Below are positions 24,761 to 33,494 of a stretch of DNA of 64,000 nucleotides, piece after piece (position 1 is the stretch's first letter; the number at the start of each line of letters is the position of its first letter). The notes below the pieces were generated by a model. That model did not search any database. It worked only from the letters and a program-made list of their open reading frames with translations, and was not told the DNA's origin. Source of the DNA: Mycobacterium sp. E2479. Lineage in GTDB: Bacteria; Actinomycetota; Actinomycetes; Mycobacteriales; Mycobacteriaceae. The translations under genes and the position numbers were made by a program. The stretch lies in the NCBI RefSeq assembly GCF_001667925.1, contig NZ_LZJR01000076.1, positions 62,001-126,000 on the forward strand, read 5' to 3'.

Positions 24761-26155
24761 ATGCAACGACTCAGTGGATTAGACGCGTTCTTCTTATACC
24801 TGGAATCCCCAACGCAGCTTTTGAACGTTTGCTGTGTCCTGGAACTGGATCCCGCGACGATGCCCGGGGGCTACACGTTCGATCGCTTCCATGAGGCGCT
24901 CTCGGTGCGGCTGGACGCCGTGCCCGAATTCCGCCTCAAGCTGGCCGACAATCAATTCAACTTCGACCATCCGGTGTGGGTGGACGACGAGCGTTTCGAT
25001 TTGGCTCGCCACCTTCACCGCGTCGCGCTGCCCGCGCCGGGCGGGCTGAAAGAATTAGCCGACCTGTGCGGCCACGTCGCCGGGCTTGCGCTGGATCGGG
25101 ATCGTCCGCTGTGGGAAATGTGGGTGATCGAGGGCCTGCACGGCACCGACGCGCTGGCCGTCGTCCTCAAGGTCCATCACGCGGTGATCGACGGCGTCGG
25201 CGGAGCCAACCTGCTCGCGCAGTTATGCAGCGCCGTGCCCGACGCTGCGCCACCGAAACCGGCCGAGCGCACCGGCGCCGCGAATCCGCTAGAGATCGCC
25301 GCCACCGGGCTCATCGGCGCGGCACTGCGGCCGTGGCGCCTGGCCAAAGTCGTGCCTTCGACGGCGCTGACCCTGGCGCAAACGGTGCTGCGTGCCCGCG
25401 GCGGGCAGACGATGGCGGCTCCGTTCGCCGCTCCCCCGACGGCATTCAACGGCTCGTTCACCCGACGCCGCAACGTCGCCCTGACGAGCATGGACCTCGA
25501 TGACGTGAAGACCGTTAAGCGCCGGTTCGGGGTGACCGTCAACGACGTGGTGATGGCGGTGTGTGCTGGGGCACTGCGGCTGTACTTGCAGGACCGCGAC
25601 GCGCTGTCCGACGTCCCCCTGGTCGCCAGCGTGCCGGTATCCGTCCGCGACCAGTCGACTCGGGCGGGCCGCAACCAGATGACCTGGATGCTCTGCCGGC
25701 TCGAGACTCACATCGACGACCCAGTGGAACGGCTGGCCAGCATCGCAGCCGGAAACGCCGCGGCCAAGAAGCACTCCGCGGCGATGGGCCCGACCCTGCT
25801 GCACGACTGGACACAAGTGGCAGGACAGACCGTGTTCGGCGCGGCCAAAAAACTGCTGCCACGCATCCCTTTGCCTGAGCGGCCGCCACACAATCTGGTC
25901 ATGTCCAACGTGGCGGGCCCACAGGAGCAGCTGTACTTCCTAGGTTGCCGGCTCGACGCGATGTATCCGCTCGGCCCGATCATCGCCGGCGCCGCGCTCA
26001 ACATCACCGTGATGTCGCTCAACGGCCGACTCGGCGTCGGCATCATCTCCTGCCCGGACCTCGTTCCCGACCTGTGGGATCTCGCCGACGCGTTCCCCGT
26101 CGCTCTCAAAGAGCTGTTGAATTGCGGTGAGCCCGCCGCCCAGCGTCCACTCTGA
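24761..26155 (+). CDS. Wax ester synthase/diacylglycerol acyltransferase (WS/DGAT)
   Basis: The 464-residue protein opens MQRLSGLDAFFLYLE, the standard start of mycobacterial Tgs proteins, and carries the catalytic HHxxxDG as HHAVIDG at 139-145. It also has the family's conserved NDVVMAVCAGALR and MSNVAGP segments. It transfers an acyl group from acyl-CoA to diacylglycerol or a fatty alcohol, forming storage lipid at the inner membrane. An in-frame ATG nine codons upstream (24734) is possible. Which Tgs paralogue it corresponds to cannot be decided. Confidence 0.9.
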   Translation: MQRLSGLDAFFLYLESPTQLLNVCCVLELDPATMPGGYTFDRFHEALSVRLDAVPEFRLKLADNQFNFDHPVWVDDERFDLARHLHRVALPAPGGLKELADLCGHVAGLALDRDRPLWEMWVIEGLHGTDALAVVLKVHHAVIDGVGGANLLAQLCSAVPDAAPPKPAERTGAANPLEIAATGLIGAALRPWRLAKVVPSTALTLAQTVLRARGGQTMAAPFAAPPTAFNGSFTRRRNVALTSMDLDDVKTVKRRFGVTVNDVVMAVCAGALRLYLQDRDALSDVPLVASVPVSVRDQSTRAGRNQMTWMLCRLETHIDDPVERLASIAAGNAAAKKHSAAMGPTLLHDWTQVAGQTVFGAAKKLLPRIPLPERPPHNLVMSNVAGPQEQLYFLGCRLDAMYPLGPIIAGAALNITVMSLNGRLGVGIISCPDLVPDLWDLADAFPVALKELLNCGEPAAQRPL

Positions 26156-26215
26156 TCGACCCGGTCAGCGGAACCCAGTCCCCTCCCGCCGCTGCGGCAT
26201 GGCAGGGTGACATCC

Positions 26216-27097
26216 GTGGCAGACACTTCTGAAGCGACGTCCCTCACAGCGCAAGATCTGCGGGAAATCAGCACCGAGAAGGGCGCCTTGCGCTACTACG
26301 ACAGTGGTGGGCCGCAGGGCGGCCCGACGCTACTTTTTCTGCACGGTTCCGGTCCCGGGGTCACGGGCTGGCGCAACTTCCGCGGCGTGCTGCCCGCATT
26401 CGCCGTCCACTATCGGTGCCTGATCCTGGAATTTCCCGGTTTCGGGGTCAGCGACGACTTCGGTGGCCATCCGATGGTCACCGCGTTCGGCACGGTATCG
26501 CCCTTCCTGGACGCGCTGGGCGTCGACAAGGTGCACATCGTCGGGAACTCGATGGGCGGCGGCGTGGGGATCAACTTCGCAACCCACAATCCGGAACGGG
26601 TCGGTCGGTTGGTGACCATTGGCGGCATCGGCACCAACATCTTCAGTCCCAGTCCCAGCGAAGGCATTCGGCTCCTACAGGAGTTCGTCGAGGACCCCAC
26701 GCGGCAACGCCTGGTCGACTGGCTCAAATCGATGGTCTACGACCAGGCGCTGGTCACCGAGCAGCTGATCGAGGAACGCTGGCAGTTGGCCACCGACCCG
26801 GCAACCCTGGCCGCGGCGCGACGGATGTATGGCAAGGCCGCGTTCGCCGGAATGAACGCCGCACTGAGCGCCTCCGACCGGCCACTGCCATGGGCGACCA
26901 TGCACAAGCTCACCGCTCCCACCCTGCTGACGTGGGGCCGCGACGACAGGGTGAGTCCACCGGACATGGCGCTGATCCCGATGCGCACCATCCCCAACGC
27001 GGAGCTGCACATCTTCCCCAACTCGGGACACTGGGCCATGATCGAGGCCAAGGACGCGTTCGAAAGCACCGTGCTGGCGTTCCTTTCGCGCAATTAG
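26216..27097 (+). CDS. C-C bond hydrolase, meta-cleavage product type (HsaD/BphD-like)
   Basis: The 293-residue alpha/beta hydrolase has the oxyanion motif HGSGPG near residue 44, nucleophile GNSMGG near 113, the acid in WGRDDRVSP and the His in NSGHWAMIE. HGSGPG with GNSMGG is the mark of BphD/HsaD enzymes, which hydrolyse ring-cleaved dienoates (in HsaD, 4,9-DSHA from cholesterol rings). The GTG at 26216 has CAGGG 8 bases upstream; another GTG lies three codons earlier. It sits near an extradiol dioxygenase and HsaA-like hydroxylase, which supports this role. Confidence 0.85.
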   Translation: MADTSEATSLTAQDLREISTEKGALRYYDSGGPQGGPTLLFLHGSGPGVTGWRNFRGVLPAFAVHYRCLILEFPGFGVSDDFGGHPMVTAFGTVSPFLDALGVDKVHIVGNSMGGGVGINFATHNPERVGRLVTIGGIGTNIFSPSPSEGIRLLQEFVEDPTRQRLVDWLKSMVYDQALVTEQLIEERWQLATDPATLAAARRMYGKAAFAGMNAALSASDRPLPWATMHKLTAPTLLTWGRDDRVSPPDMALIPMRTIPNAELHIFPNSGHWAMIEAKDAFESTVLAFLSRN

Positions 27098-27150
27098 ACG
27101 GCGATCGCAAGCGCCGCGAAGCCGGGCGAAGCGCGTCGCCGCCATCAACC

Positions 27151-27627
27151 TCATTGCTGTCCCGCAAGGCCTTTCGTCAGCAGGGCGAGGGCCTCCGGGT
27201 CGCCGTTGAGCACGCGGCTGGTGCGGATGGTGATCTGCCAATGGTCGTCGATGCGCCGCAGCGCGAAATGATGTGCGGTGGCCCGCCACACCCGGTAGCC
27301 GTCACCGTCTCGCACGAGCACCAGGGATTCGCATACCGCCACCGCGTCGTCGCCGTCGACGGTGACTACACACGGCCCGAGGAAGTGCGAGCAGCCTTTG
27401 GCCACCAACTTCTGGTGCGCCGGCGAAGTGATCATCGTGTGCACGGCGGCGCGGCCCTCCATGCGCCAGCCGTCGACGTCATACACGCCGTCGGTCGCCC
27501 ACAAGCTCGCGGCGGCGTCGGCATCGCCGGCATCGACCGCGGGGCCGTATGAAGCGATCAATCGTGCGATGTCGCGCTCGTCCTCGAGCCGGCGCAACCT
27601 GGCCAGCACCCCGTCGTCGGCGGTCAT
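27151..27627 (-). CDS. SnoaL-like (NTF2-fold) protein
   Basis: The 158-residue protein begins with a charged helix (LARLRRLEDERDIARLIASYG), then LWATDGVYDVDGWRMEGR and the His-containing ATAHHFALRRIDDHW strand, the common SnoaL-4 pattern. Several such proteins isomerise or dehydrate steroid-like or aromatic compounds, but this one is unassigned. The ATG at 27627 has GAGGAG 8 bases upstream. It follows the SDR gene by 10 bases and is the last gene of the minus-strand group 30890-27151. Confidence 0.75.
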   Translation of the reverse strand: MTADDGVLARLRRLEDERDIARLIASYGPAVDAGDADAAASLWATDGVYDVDGWRMEGRAAVHTMITSPAHQKLVAKGCSHFLGPCVVTVDGDDAVAVCESLVLVRDGDGYRVWRATAHHFALRRIDDHWQITIRTSRVLNGDPEALALLTKGLAGQQ

Positions 27628-27637
27628 GGTGTTCTCC

Positions 27638-28471
27638 TCATCGCTGCGTGGCCCCGGCGTCGACCGGCAAGTCCGCCGCCGTGATGTACCGCGCTTCATC
27701 GGAGGCCAAGAACAGTGCGGCGTTGGCGACATCGAGCGGGTCGATCCACGGCACCGCAAGCATATTCATCGGGCGGGCCGCCTCGGCGAATTCCGTACGA
27801 GTCGGTGGTCGGCTTAGGTCGGGCCGAAAGGCACTGCTGACGATGTCGTTGTGGATCATGGGTGTGTCGACGTTCGTCGGGCTGACGCAGTTGACCCGAA
27901 CATGATACGGCGCAAGCTCATTGGCGAGGCTGCGCATCAGGCCGAGCACGCCGTGCTTGGCGGCGGTGTAATGTGCGACGCCGACCAGTCCACGGCGCCC
28001 CGCGATGGAACTCGTCAGGATCATCGCACCCGCCGCGCGCGTGATGAGGTGCGGCGCAGCGGCGCGGCAGGTATGCCACACCCCGGTGAGATTGACGTCC
28101 AGCATGGTGCGCCAGGTGTTTTCGTCCAGGTCGACCGCCATACCACGGGAGGTGATGCCGGCGGTTGCGCACACCACGTCCAGGCCGTTGAAACGCTGCA
28201 CGCCGCGATCGGTTGCGGCCTGCACCCCGGAGAGGTCACGCACGTCGACGATTTCGGTGTGCACCCGCCCGCCCGCGTCGCTCACCAGCGACGCGGTGGT
28301 GTCAAGGTCGGCCGGGGTGCTGTGCGGAATGACCACCGTGTCGACCGGGCCGCACACATCGAGCGCCACGATGTCAGCGCCCTCCTGCGCGAACCGCACC
28401 GCTTGCGCACGACCGATCCCCCGCGCCGCACCGGTGATCAGGGCCACCTTGTTTTGCAGCCGTCCGGTCAT
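27638..28471 (-). CDS. SDR of the mycofactocin-coupled type
   Basis: The 277-residue SDR has TGAARGIGRAQAVRFAQEGAD, the long cofactor-loop signature of mycofactocin-dependent SDRs, then an insertion after VALDVCG, a Ser in LTSSIAG and Tyr/Lys in HYTAAKHG. These enzymes hold NAD tightly and pass electrons to mycofactocin; they oxidise secondary alcohols such as terpenoid and steroid alcohols. The ATG overlaps the stop of the next SDR by 4 bases (ATGA). The C-terminus SDEARYITAADLPVDAGATQ is typical. Confidence 0.83.
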   Translation of the reverse strand: MTGRLQNKVALITGAARGIGRAQAVRFAQEGADIVALDVCGPVDTVVIPHSTPADLDTTASLVSDAGGRVHTEIVDVRDLSGVQAATDRGVQRFNGLDVVCATAGITSRGMAVDLDENTWRTMLDVNLTGVWHTCRAAAPHLITRAAGAMILTSSIAGRRGLVGVAHYTAAKHGVLGLMRSLANELAPYHVRVNCVSPTNVDTPMIHNDIVSSAFRPDLSRPPTRTEFAEAARPMNMLAVPWIDPLDVANAALFLASDEARYITAADLPVDAGATQR

Positions 28472-29283
28472 GTCGTCTTCTGGGTCAGACCGGCATCCAC
28501 CACGAGCTGGGTGCCGGTGATGTACCGAGCCGCATCCGAGGCCAAGAACAGCACGGCGTTGGCGATGTCGACGGGCTCGACCCACGGCACCGGGAGCAGG
28601 TTGCGTGCCCGCAGCACCTCGGCGGCGTCGGCCGCGGTCGGGTTGTCCAGGTCCGGCCGCAACCGTCGAAAAGTGGCCTCGTTCAGCACCATTGGGGTGG
28701 CCACCGGCCCGGGGTGCACGGTGTTCACCCTGATGCCGCGCGGCCCGAGCTCGTTGGCCAGGGTGCGCGCCAGTCCCACCACCGCGTGCTTGCTGGCGGT
28801 GTAGTGCCCGGTGTTGGGCAGGCCGCGAAGCCCACTGGTGGAGCTGATGATAACGACCGAGCCACCGCAGTCGCCTTCCCGACCGAACATGTGCGGCACG
28901 CTCGCCCGGATCGTGTGCCAGACGCCGGTGAGGTTGATGTCGAGCGTGCGCTGCCACACCTGGGGGTCGAGTTCCCAGGACGGGGCGCCGGGCAGGTGGA
29001 CTCCGGCGTTGGCGACCACGACGTCGAGACTGCCCAACTCGGCCACCCCCGCGTCGATGGCAGCCGTCACCGCCGCGAGGTCGCTGACGTCGGTCAAACC
29101 GGTCACACACCGTCGACCGCGGTCCTCGACTCCCCTTGCGGTGTCACGCAACTCGGCGGCCGCGCTTTGGGCGTCGAGCGCGATCACGTCGGCACCCTCG
29201 TCGGCGAACCGCTCACAGTGCACCCGTCCGGTGCCTTTGGCGGCGCCGGTGACCACCACTACCTTGTTCAGCAATTTCGTCAT
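28468..29283 (-). CDS. SDR, probably mycofactocin-coupled
   Basis: The 271-residue SDR resembles its neighbour: TGAAKGTGRVHCERFADEGAD, NAGV near 93, Ser in IISSTSGLRG, Tyr/Lys in HYTASKHAVVG and an SDAARYITGTQLVVDAG end. It would oxidise or reduce an alcohol/ketone pair. The ATG at 29283 overlaps the stop of the Baeyer-Villiger monooxygenase gene by 4 bases, so alcohol oxidation followed by oxygen insertion is a natural reading. The long open frame upstream is not used. Confidence 0.83.
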   Translation of the reverse strand: MTKLLNKVVVVTGAAKGTGRVHCERFADEGADVIALDAQSAAAELRDTARGVEDRGRRCVTGLTDVSDLAAVTAAIDAGVAELGSLDVVVANAGVHLPGAPSWELDPQVWQRTLDINLTGVWHTIRASVPHMFGREGDCGGSVVIISSTSGLRGLPNTGHYTASKHAVVGLARTLANELGPRGIRVNTVHPGPVATPMVLNEATFRRLRPDLDNPTAADAAEVLRARNLLPVPWVEPVDIANAVLFLASDAARYITGTQLVVDAGLTQKTT

Positions 29284-30890
29284 TGTTGGATTAGATCGAA
29301 GCCGCGGTAGCCGGCGCCGGCGACCTCGGCGCAAATATCGTTGTAGGTGGCGAAGCCGCCCGTGAACAGCATGAAGCCACGCGGCTTGCCCGGCACGTTC
29401 GCGCCCATGTACCAGGAGTTCGCCTTGGTGAACAGCGTCGCCTCGGCCAGGCGGGCGCATTCGGCGCCCCAGCCGTCGACGCTGTCCACGTTCGCCTCCA
29501 ACGCGGCGTAACCGTAATGGTCGAGGTAAGCGATGGCGTCGGCGATCCAGTTCACCTGAGCTTCAGCGTGCAGCACCATGTTCGCTAGCACGGCGGGCGC
29601 GCCCGGACCCGAAATCAAGAACAGGTTGGGGAAGCCGTCCACCGCCAGGCCCAGATATGTGCGGGGCCCGTGCGCCCAGTCGTCACGCAGGGCGGTGTCG
29701 TGGCGTCCGATGATATCGATTTTGCCAAGCGCACCGGTCATAGCGTCGAAACCCGTTGCCAGCACGATCATGTCGACGTCGTAGTGCGAATCGGTGGTGT
29801 TAATGCCGGTGGCGTCGACGGATTCGATCGGGGTGGCGCGGACGCTGATCAATGACACGTCCGCGCGGTTGAAAGTCTGAAAGTAATTGCTGTCAGTGCA
29901 GATTCGCTTGGTACCGATAGGGTGGTCGGTGGGGATCAGCAGGTCAGCTACGGCCGGATCATCGATGACGGCCCGGATCTTCTCCTCGTAGAACCTGCGG
30001 GCCTCCTCGTTGGCCTCCAGATCGGTCATCTGGTCGGGGAACGTCTTGGAGAACAGCACCCCGCCGAGCTGCCAGCGCTTTTCGAAGGCCGCACGACGCT
30101 CCTCGGCGCTGAACTGCATCGTCGGCTTTGGGGCGGTGATGTGCGGTGAGCCACCCCCGCTGCGCCACGACAGCGCACGTCGCTGGGCGTAGCCGGCCTT
30201 GATCTCGTCCAGCTCATCGGCCGTCAAGGGCTGGTTGCCTGCTGGGACGCTGTAGTTGGGGGTGCGCTGGAAGACATAGAGATGAGCGGCGCGCTCGGCG
30301 ATGATCGGAATGGATTGGATGCCCGACGATCCGGTACCTATGACGGCCACCCGCTTGCCGGTGAAGTCGACGGGCTCGTGCGGCCAGTGTGCGGTGTGGT
30401 AGATCTCGCCGGAAAAGGTGTCCAGGCCGGCGAAGTCCGGGGTCAGTGCGGCCGACAGCGGACCGGTCGCCATGAGACAGAACCGGGCCGAAAACTCTTG
30501 GCCCGCTTCGGTGGTGATCGTCCAGCGCAGGGTCGCCTCGTCGAGTCGTGCCGAGACCACGCGGGTGCGCAGTGCGATGTCGCGGCGCAGATCGAGCTTG
30601 TCCGCGACCCAGTTCAAATACGCCAGGATCTCGGCCTGGGTGGCATACCGTTCGGTCCAGTCCCACTCCTGTTGCAGTTCGTCGGAGAACGAATAGCAAT
30701 AGTCGACGCTCTCGACGTCGCAGCGGGCACCCGGATACCGGTTGTGGTACCAGGTGCCGCCGAGCTCTGGCGCCGCTTCGACCACCCGCACCGAGAGGCC
30801 CTGACCACGCAGCTTGTGCAACGCGTACAGGCCGGCGAATCCCGCGCCGACCACGACGACATCCAGGGGCTGTCGGCCGGCATCATTCAC
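29280..30890 (-). CDS. Baeyer-Villiger monooxygenase (class B flavoprotein)
   Basis: The 536-residue enzyme carries GAGFAGLY at 16-23, an intact fingerprint FSGEIYHTAHWP with His165, and the second Rossmann GTGSSGIQ. It uses FAD, NADPH and O2 to insert oxygen next to a ketone, giving an ester or lactone. It begins the operon BVMO - SDR - SDR - SnoaL. Sequence is clearly related to the enzyme at 10463-12058 but keeps the histidine lost there. The substrate is unknown; cyclic ketones or steroid-like ketones are plausible from the neighbourhood. Confidence 0.88.
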   Translation of the reverse strand: MNDAGRQPLDVVVVGAGFAGLYALHKLRGQGLSVRVVEAAPELGGTWYHNRYPGARCDVESVDYCYSFSDELQQEWDWTERYATQAEILAYLNWVADKLDLRRDIALRTRVVSARLDEATLRWTITTEAGQEFSARFCLMATGPLSAALTPDFAGLDTFSGEIYHTAHWPHEPVDFTGKRVAVIGTGSSGIQSIPIIAERAAHLYVFQRTPNYSVPAGNQPLTADELDEIKAGYAQRRALSWRSGGGSPHITAPKPTMQFSAEERRAAFEKRWQLGGVLFSKTFPDQMTDLEANEEARRFYEEKIRAVIDDPAVADLLIPTDHPIGTKRICTDSNYFQTFNRADVSLISVRATPIESVDATGINTTDSHYDVDMIVLATGFDAMTGALGKIDIIGRHDTALRDDWAHGPRTYLGLAVDGFPNLFLISGPGAPAVLANMVLHAEAQVNWIADAIAYLDHYGYAALEANVDSVDGWGAECARLAEATLFTKANSWYMGANVPGKPRGFMLFTGGFATYNDICAEVAGAGYRGFDLIQQ

Positions 30891-31020
30891 AAGCAGTGAC
30901 CGTAGGCCCTTGCGCGTGTTGGACCGCCGTCCCTCCCGGTCACCGGACGGTTCGCGCGAGACTTCCCGGCCACCGGGCGCGTAGGCCCGCCGCTCGGCCC
31001 TGATGGCCGACCATCGACCG

Positions 31021-31298
31021 ATGCCGGAAATCGCACGTGTCGACGTCGAGCTGGACGGCTAACGGCATCGTTTGCCCTGGCCGCACGGGCAGACACTGGT
31101 GGAGACGCTGCTGGACGCGGGAATCGCGGTGCCGCATTCGTGCCGGGGGGCCGCTGTGGTTACTGCGTGGCGACCGTGCTCACCGGGCGGGTCGACATGG
31201 CCCCGTGCGAGGTGTTGGACGCGGCGGATCTCGAGGACGGCCTGATACTCGCCTGCCAGGCCAGGGCGGCAGGGGACGATGTGCACGTCGAATTTTGA
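31021..31298 (+). pseudogene. [2Fe-2S] ferredoxin gene broken by a stop and a frameshift
   Basis: From the ATG at 31021 the frame reads MPEIARVDVELDG then TAA (31060-31062), and continues in frame as RHRLPWPHGQTLVETLL through DAGIAVPHSCRG. There a run of six G (31145-31150) must be one base longer for the frame to give CRGGRCGYCVATVL, the plant-type iron-sulfur loop, and then run to TGA at 31298 (ends DDVHVEF). Two lesions, a probable Gln-to-stop and a lost G, argue for real decay; either alone could be a sequencing error. An intact copy would have been a small electron carrier for an oxygenase. It lies 87 bases upstream of the HsaA-like gene. Confidence 0.75.
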
Positions 31299-31385
31299 TT
31301 CCGTGTCCGTTCATCGGGATGTCCTTTGGGACCGACCGCGACTGCGGTAGACCATTACTAAGCCCACACACGTAAGGACAACGAT

Positions 31386-32570
31386 ATGAGCGACCGGGTA
31401 CTCGACCGGGTAGTGGCCATGGCCGACCAGTTGCGCGACCAAGCCGCGGAAGCCGAACGCATCGGCCGGCTCACCGACGACACCGTCAAGCTGATGAAAG
31501 GCGCCGGCCTGATCCGGCTGTTGCAGACCAAGCAGTACCAGGGCTTCGAGGTCCATCCCCGCGAGTTCGCCGAGACGACGATGGCCACCGCGGCATTGGA
31601 TCCGGCGGCCGGCTGGATCGTCGGCGTCGTGGGCGTGCACCCCTATCAGTTGGCTTACGCCGACCCGAAGGTGGCCGCCGAAATCTGGGCCGACGACGTC
31701 GACACCTGGATGGCGTCCCCGTATGCGCCGCAGGGTGTGGCCAAGCCCGTCGACGGCGGCTACCTCTTCAACGGCCGCTGGCAGTTCAGTTCGGGCACCG
31801 ACCATTGCGACTGGATCATCCTGGGCGCCATGCTCGGCGACGAAAAGGGCATCCCGTTGATGCCGCCGCAGATGCTGCACATGATCCTGCCGCGCAAGGA
31901 CTACGAAATCGTCGACGACTCGTGGAATGTGGTGGGGCTGAGGGGAACCGGCTCCAAGGATGTCATCGTCGAAGACGCATTCGTGCCGAATTACCGGACG
32001 ATGGACGCGACCAAGGTAATGGACGGTACCGCTCAGCGCGAGGCCGGCATGACCGAGCCGCTGTACCTGATGCCGTGGTCGACGATGTTCCCGCTGGGCA
32101 TTTCCGCGGCGACCATCGGCATCGCCGAGGGGGCGCTGGCCGCGCATCTGGACTATCAGCGCGAGCGCGTCGGTGCTACCGGAACCGCGATCAAGGATGA
32201 CCCCTACGTCATGCATGCGATCGGCGAGGCTGCCGCCGACATCAACGCTGCCCGCCAGGAGTTGCTGGCCAACGCCGACCGCATCTACGACATGGTCGCG
32301 GCCGGCAAGGAGGTGTCGTTCGCCGACCGGGCGGCCGGGCGCCGGACACAGGTGCGCGCGGTGTGGCGCGCGGTGTCGGCGGTCGACGAGATCTTCGCCC
32401 GCTCGGGCGGCAACGCGGCGCGAATGGACAAGCCGCTGCAGCGGTATTGGCGTGACGTGCACGTCGGACAGATGCATGCCATTCATGTCCCCGGCACGAC
32501 CTATCACGCGGCGGCGCTGAGTTCGATCGGCATCGACCCGCCCGAGGGCCCGCTGCGGGCCCTGATCTGA
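31386..32570 (+). CDS. Flavin-dependent hydroxylase, HsaA-like
   Basis: The 394-residue protein is of the same length and pattern as HsaA (Rv3570c): acyl-CoA-dehydrogenase fold, GWIVGVVGVHPYQLA, YLFNGRWQFSSGTDHCDW, VVGLRGTGSKDVIVEDAFVP and a C-terminal RYWRDVHVGQMHA. HsaA hydroxylates a phenolic steroid ring using reduced flavin from HsaB, making the catechol. No HsaB-like reductase gene adjoins it; the FMN split-barrel protein at 55216-55713 is the only candidate in the window. AAGGA lies 7 bases before the ATG. First gene of a plus-strand operon with the extradiol dioxygenase. Confidence 0.83.
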   Translation: MSDRVLDRVVAMADQLRDQAAEAERIGRLTDDTVKLMKGAGLIRLLQTKQYQGFEVHPREFAETTMATAALDPAAGWIVGVVGVHPYQLAYADPKVAAEIWADDVDTWMASPYAPQGVAKPVDGGYLFNGRWQFSSGTDHCDWIILGAMLGDEKGIPLMPPQMLHMILPRKDYEIVDDSWNVVGLRGTGSKDVIVEDAFVPNYRTMDATKVMDGTAQREAGMTEPLYLMPWSTMFPLGISAATIGIAEGALAAHLDYQRERVGATGTAIKDDPYVMHAIGEAAADINAARQELLANADRIYDMVAAGKEVSFADRAAGRRTQVRAVWRAVSAVDEIFARSGGNAARMDKPLQRYWRDVHVGQMHAIHVPGTTYHAAALSSIGIDPPEGPLRALI

Positions 32571-32585
32571 GCAGGAGACCCATCC

Positions 32586-33494
32586 GTGAGCGATCTGAAA
32601 AGCCTGGGCTACATCACCATTTCGACCAATGACATCGACCGCTGGCGGCAGTTCGCCTTCAGCGTGCTGGGTTTCGCCGAGGGTAGGGGCCCCGACGAGT
32701 CCGCGCTTTACCTGCGCATGGACGAGCGGGCGGCCCGGCTCATCGTGGTGCCCGGTGAGACCGACCGGGTGCTGACCGTCGGCTGGGAAGTGCGCGACCA
32801 CCCGGCGCTGCAGCGAGTGCAAGCCTCCCTCGACGGTGCCGGTGTGGCGTACAAACAGCTGTCCGCCGATGAGGCCGAGGCGCGCCGCGTCGAAGAAGTG
32901 ATCACGTTCGAGGATCCCGCCGGCACGACGCTGGAGGTATTCCACGGCGCGGTGCTCGACCACAGCCCGGTCGTCACGCCGTTCGGCGCGAAGTTCGTGA
33001 CCGGCGACCAGGGCATGGGCCACGTGGTGGTACCGGCCATCGACGCAGGCGGCCTGTTCGATTTCTACACCGAGGTCCTGGGCTTCCGCGCCCGCGGCGC
33101 GTTCCGGGTGCCGCTGCCGAAAGAGTTTGGCCCGGTGCGGGTTCGGTTCCTGGGCATCAATGAGCGCCACCACAGCCTGGCGATCGTCCCGGCCGCGCAC
33201 CAGCGCGATCCGCGCCTGGTGCACATCATGGTGGAGGTCGATACTCTCGACGCCGTGGGGCAGGCGCTCGACCGGGTCAACGTCGAGGGATTCCAGTTGT
33301 CGTCGACCCTTGGGCGCCACACCAACGACAAGATGGTGTCGTTTTACGTCCGCGCACCTGGCGACTGGGACATCGAGTTCGGCACCGACGGGATGCGGGT
33401 CGACGAAACCTATTACACCGCAGAAGAAATCACGGCCGACAGTTACTGGGGTCACCAGTGGGTCGGCGAGATGCCCGCGGCGATGCGGCTGTGA
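32586..33494 (+). CDS. Extradiol (meta-cleaving) dioxygenase, HsaC/BphC-like
   Basis: The 302-residue two-domain VOC protein has the iron ligands expected of type I extradiol dioxygenases: His146 (GMGHVVVP), His213 (RLVHIMVEV) and Glu264 (WDIEFGTDG). His195-His196 and Tyr254 provide active-site residues. HsaC has 300 residues and cleaves a steroid-derived catechol. GTG start at 32586 with AGGAGA 7 bases before it; 15 bases after the hydroxylase. With the upstream hydroxylase and the C-C hydrolase at 26216 it makes a full hydroxylate-cleave-hydrolyse set. Confidence 0.88.
   Translation: MSDLKSLGYITISTNDIDRWRQFAFSVLGFAEGRGPDESALYLRMDERAARLIVVPGETDRVLTVGWEVRDHPALQRVQASLDGAGVAYKQLSADEAEARRVEEVITFEDPAGTTLEVFHGAVLDHSPVVTPFGAKFVTGDQGMGHVVVPAIDAGGLFDFYTEVLGFRARGAFRVPLPKEFGPVRVRFLGINERHHSLAIVPAAHQRDPRLVHIMVEVDTLDAVGQALDRVNVEGFQLSSTLGRHTNDKMVSFYVRAPGDWDIEFGTDGMRVDETYYTAEEITADSYWGHQWVGEMPAAMRL

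Noticed and set aside
27098..27150. Hairpin GGCGA...TCGCC between convergent genes as a terminator
   Set aside because: The stem is only about six base pairs and no T-run follows on either strand, so it is not called.
31311..33455. 714-codon minus-strand open frame
   Set aside because: It is antisense to the HsaA-like and HsaC-like genes, which have full family motifs and ribosome sites; long antisense frames are common in GC-rich DNA.
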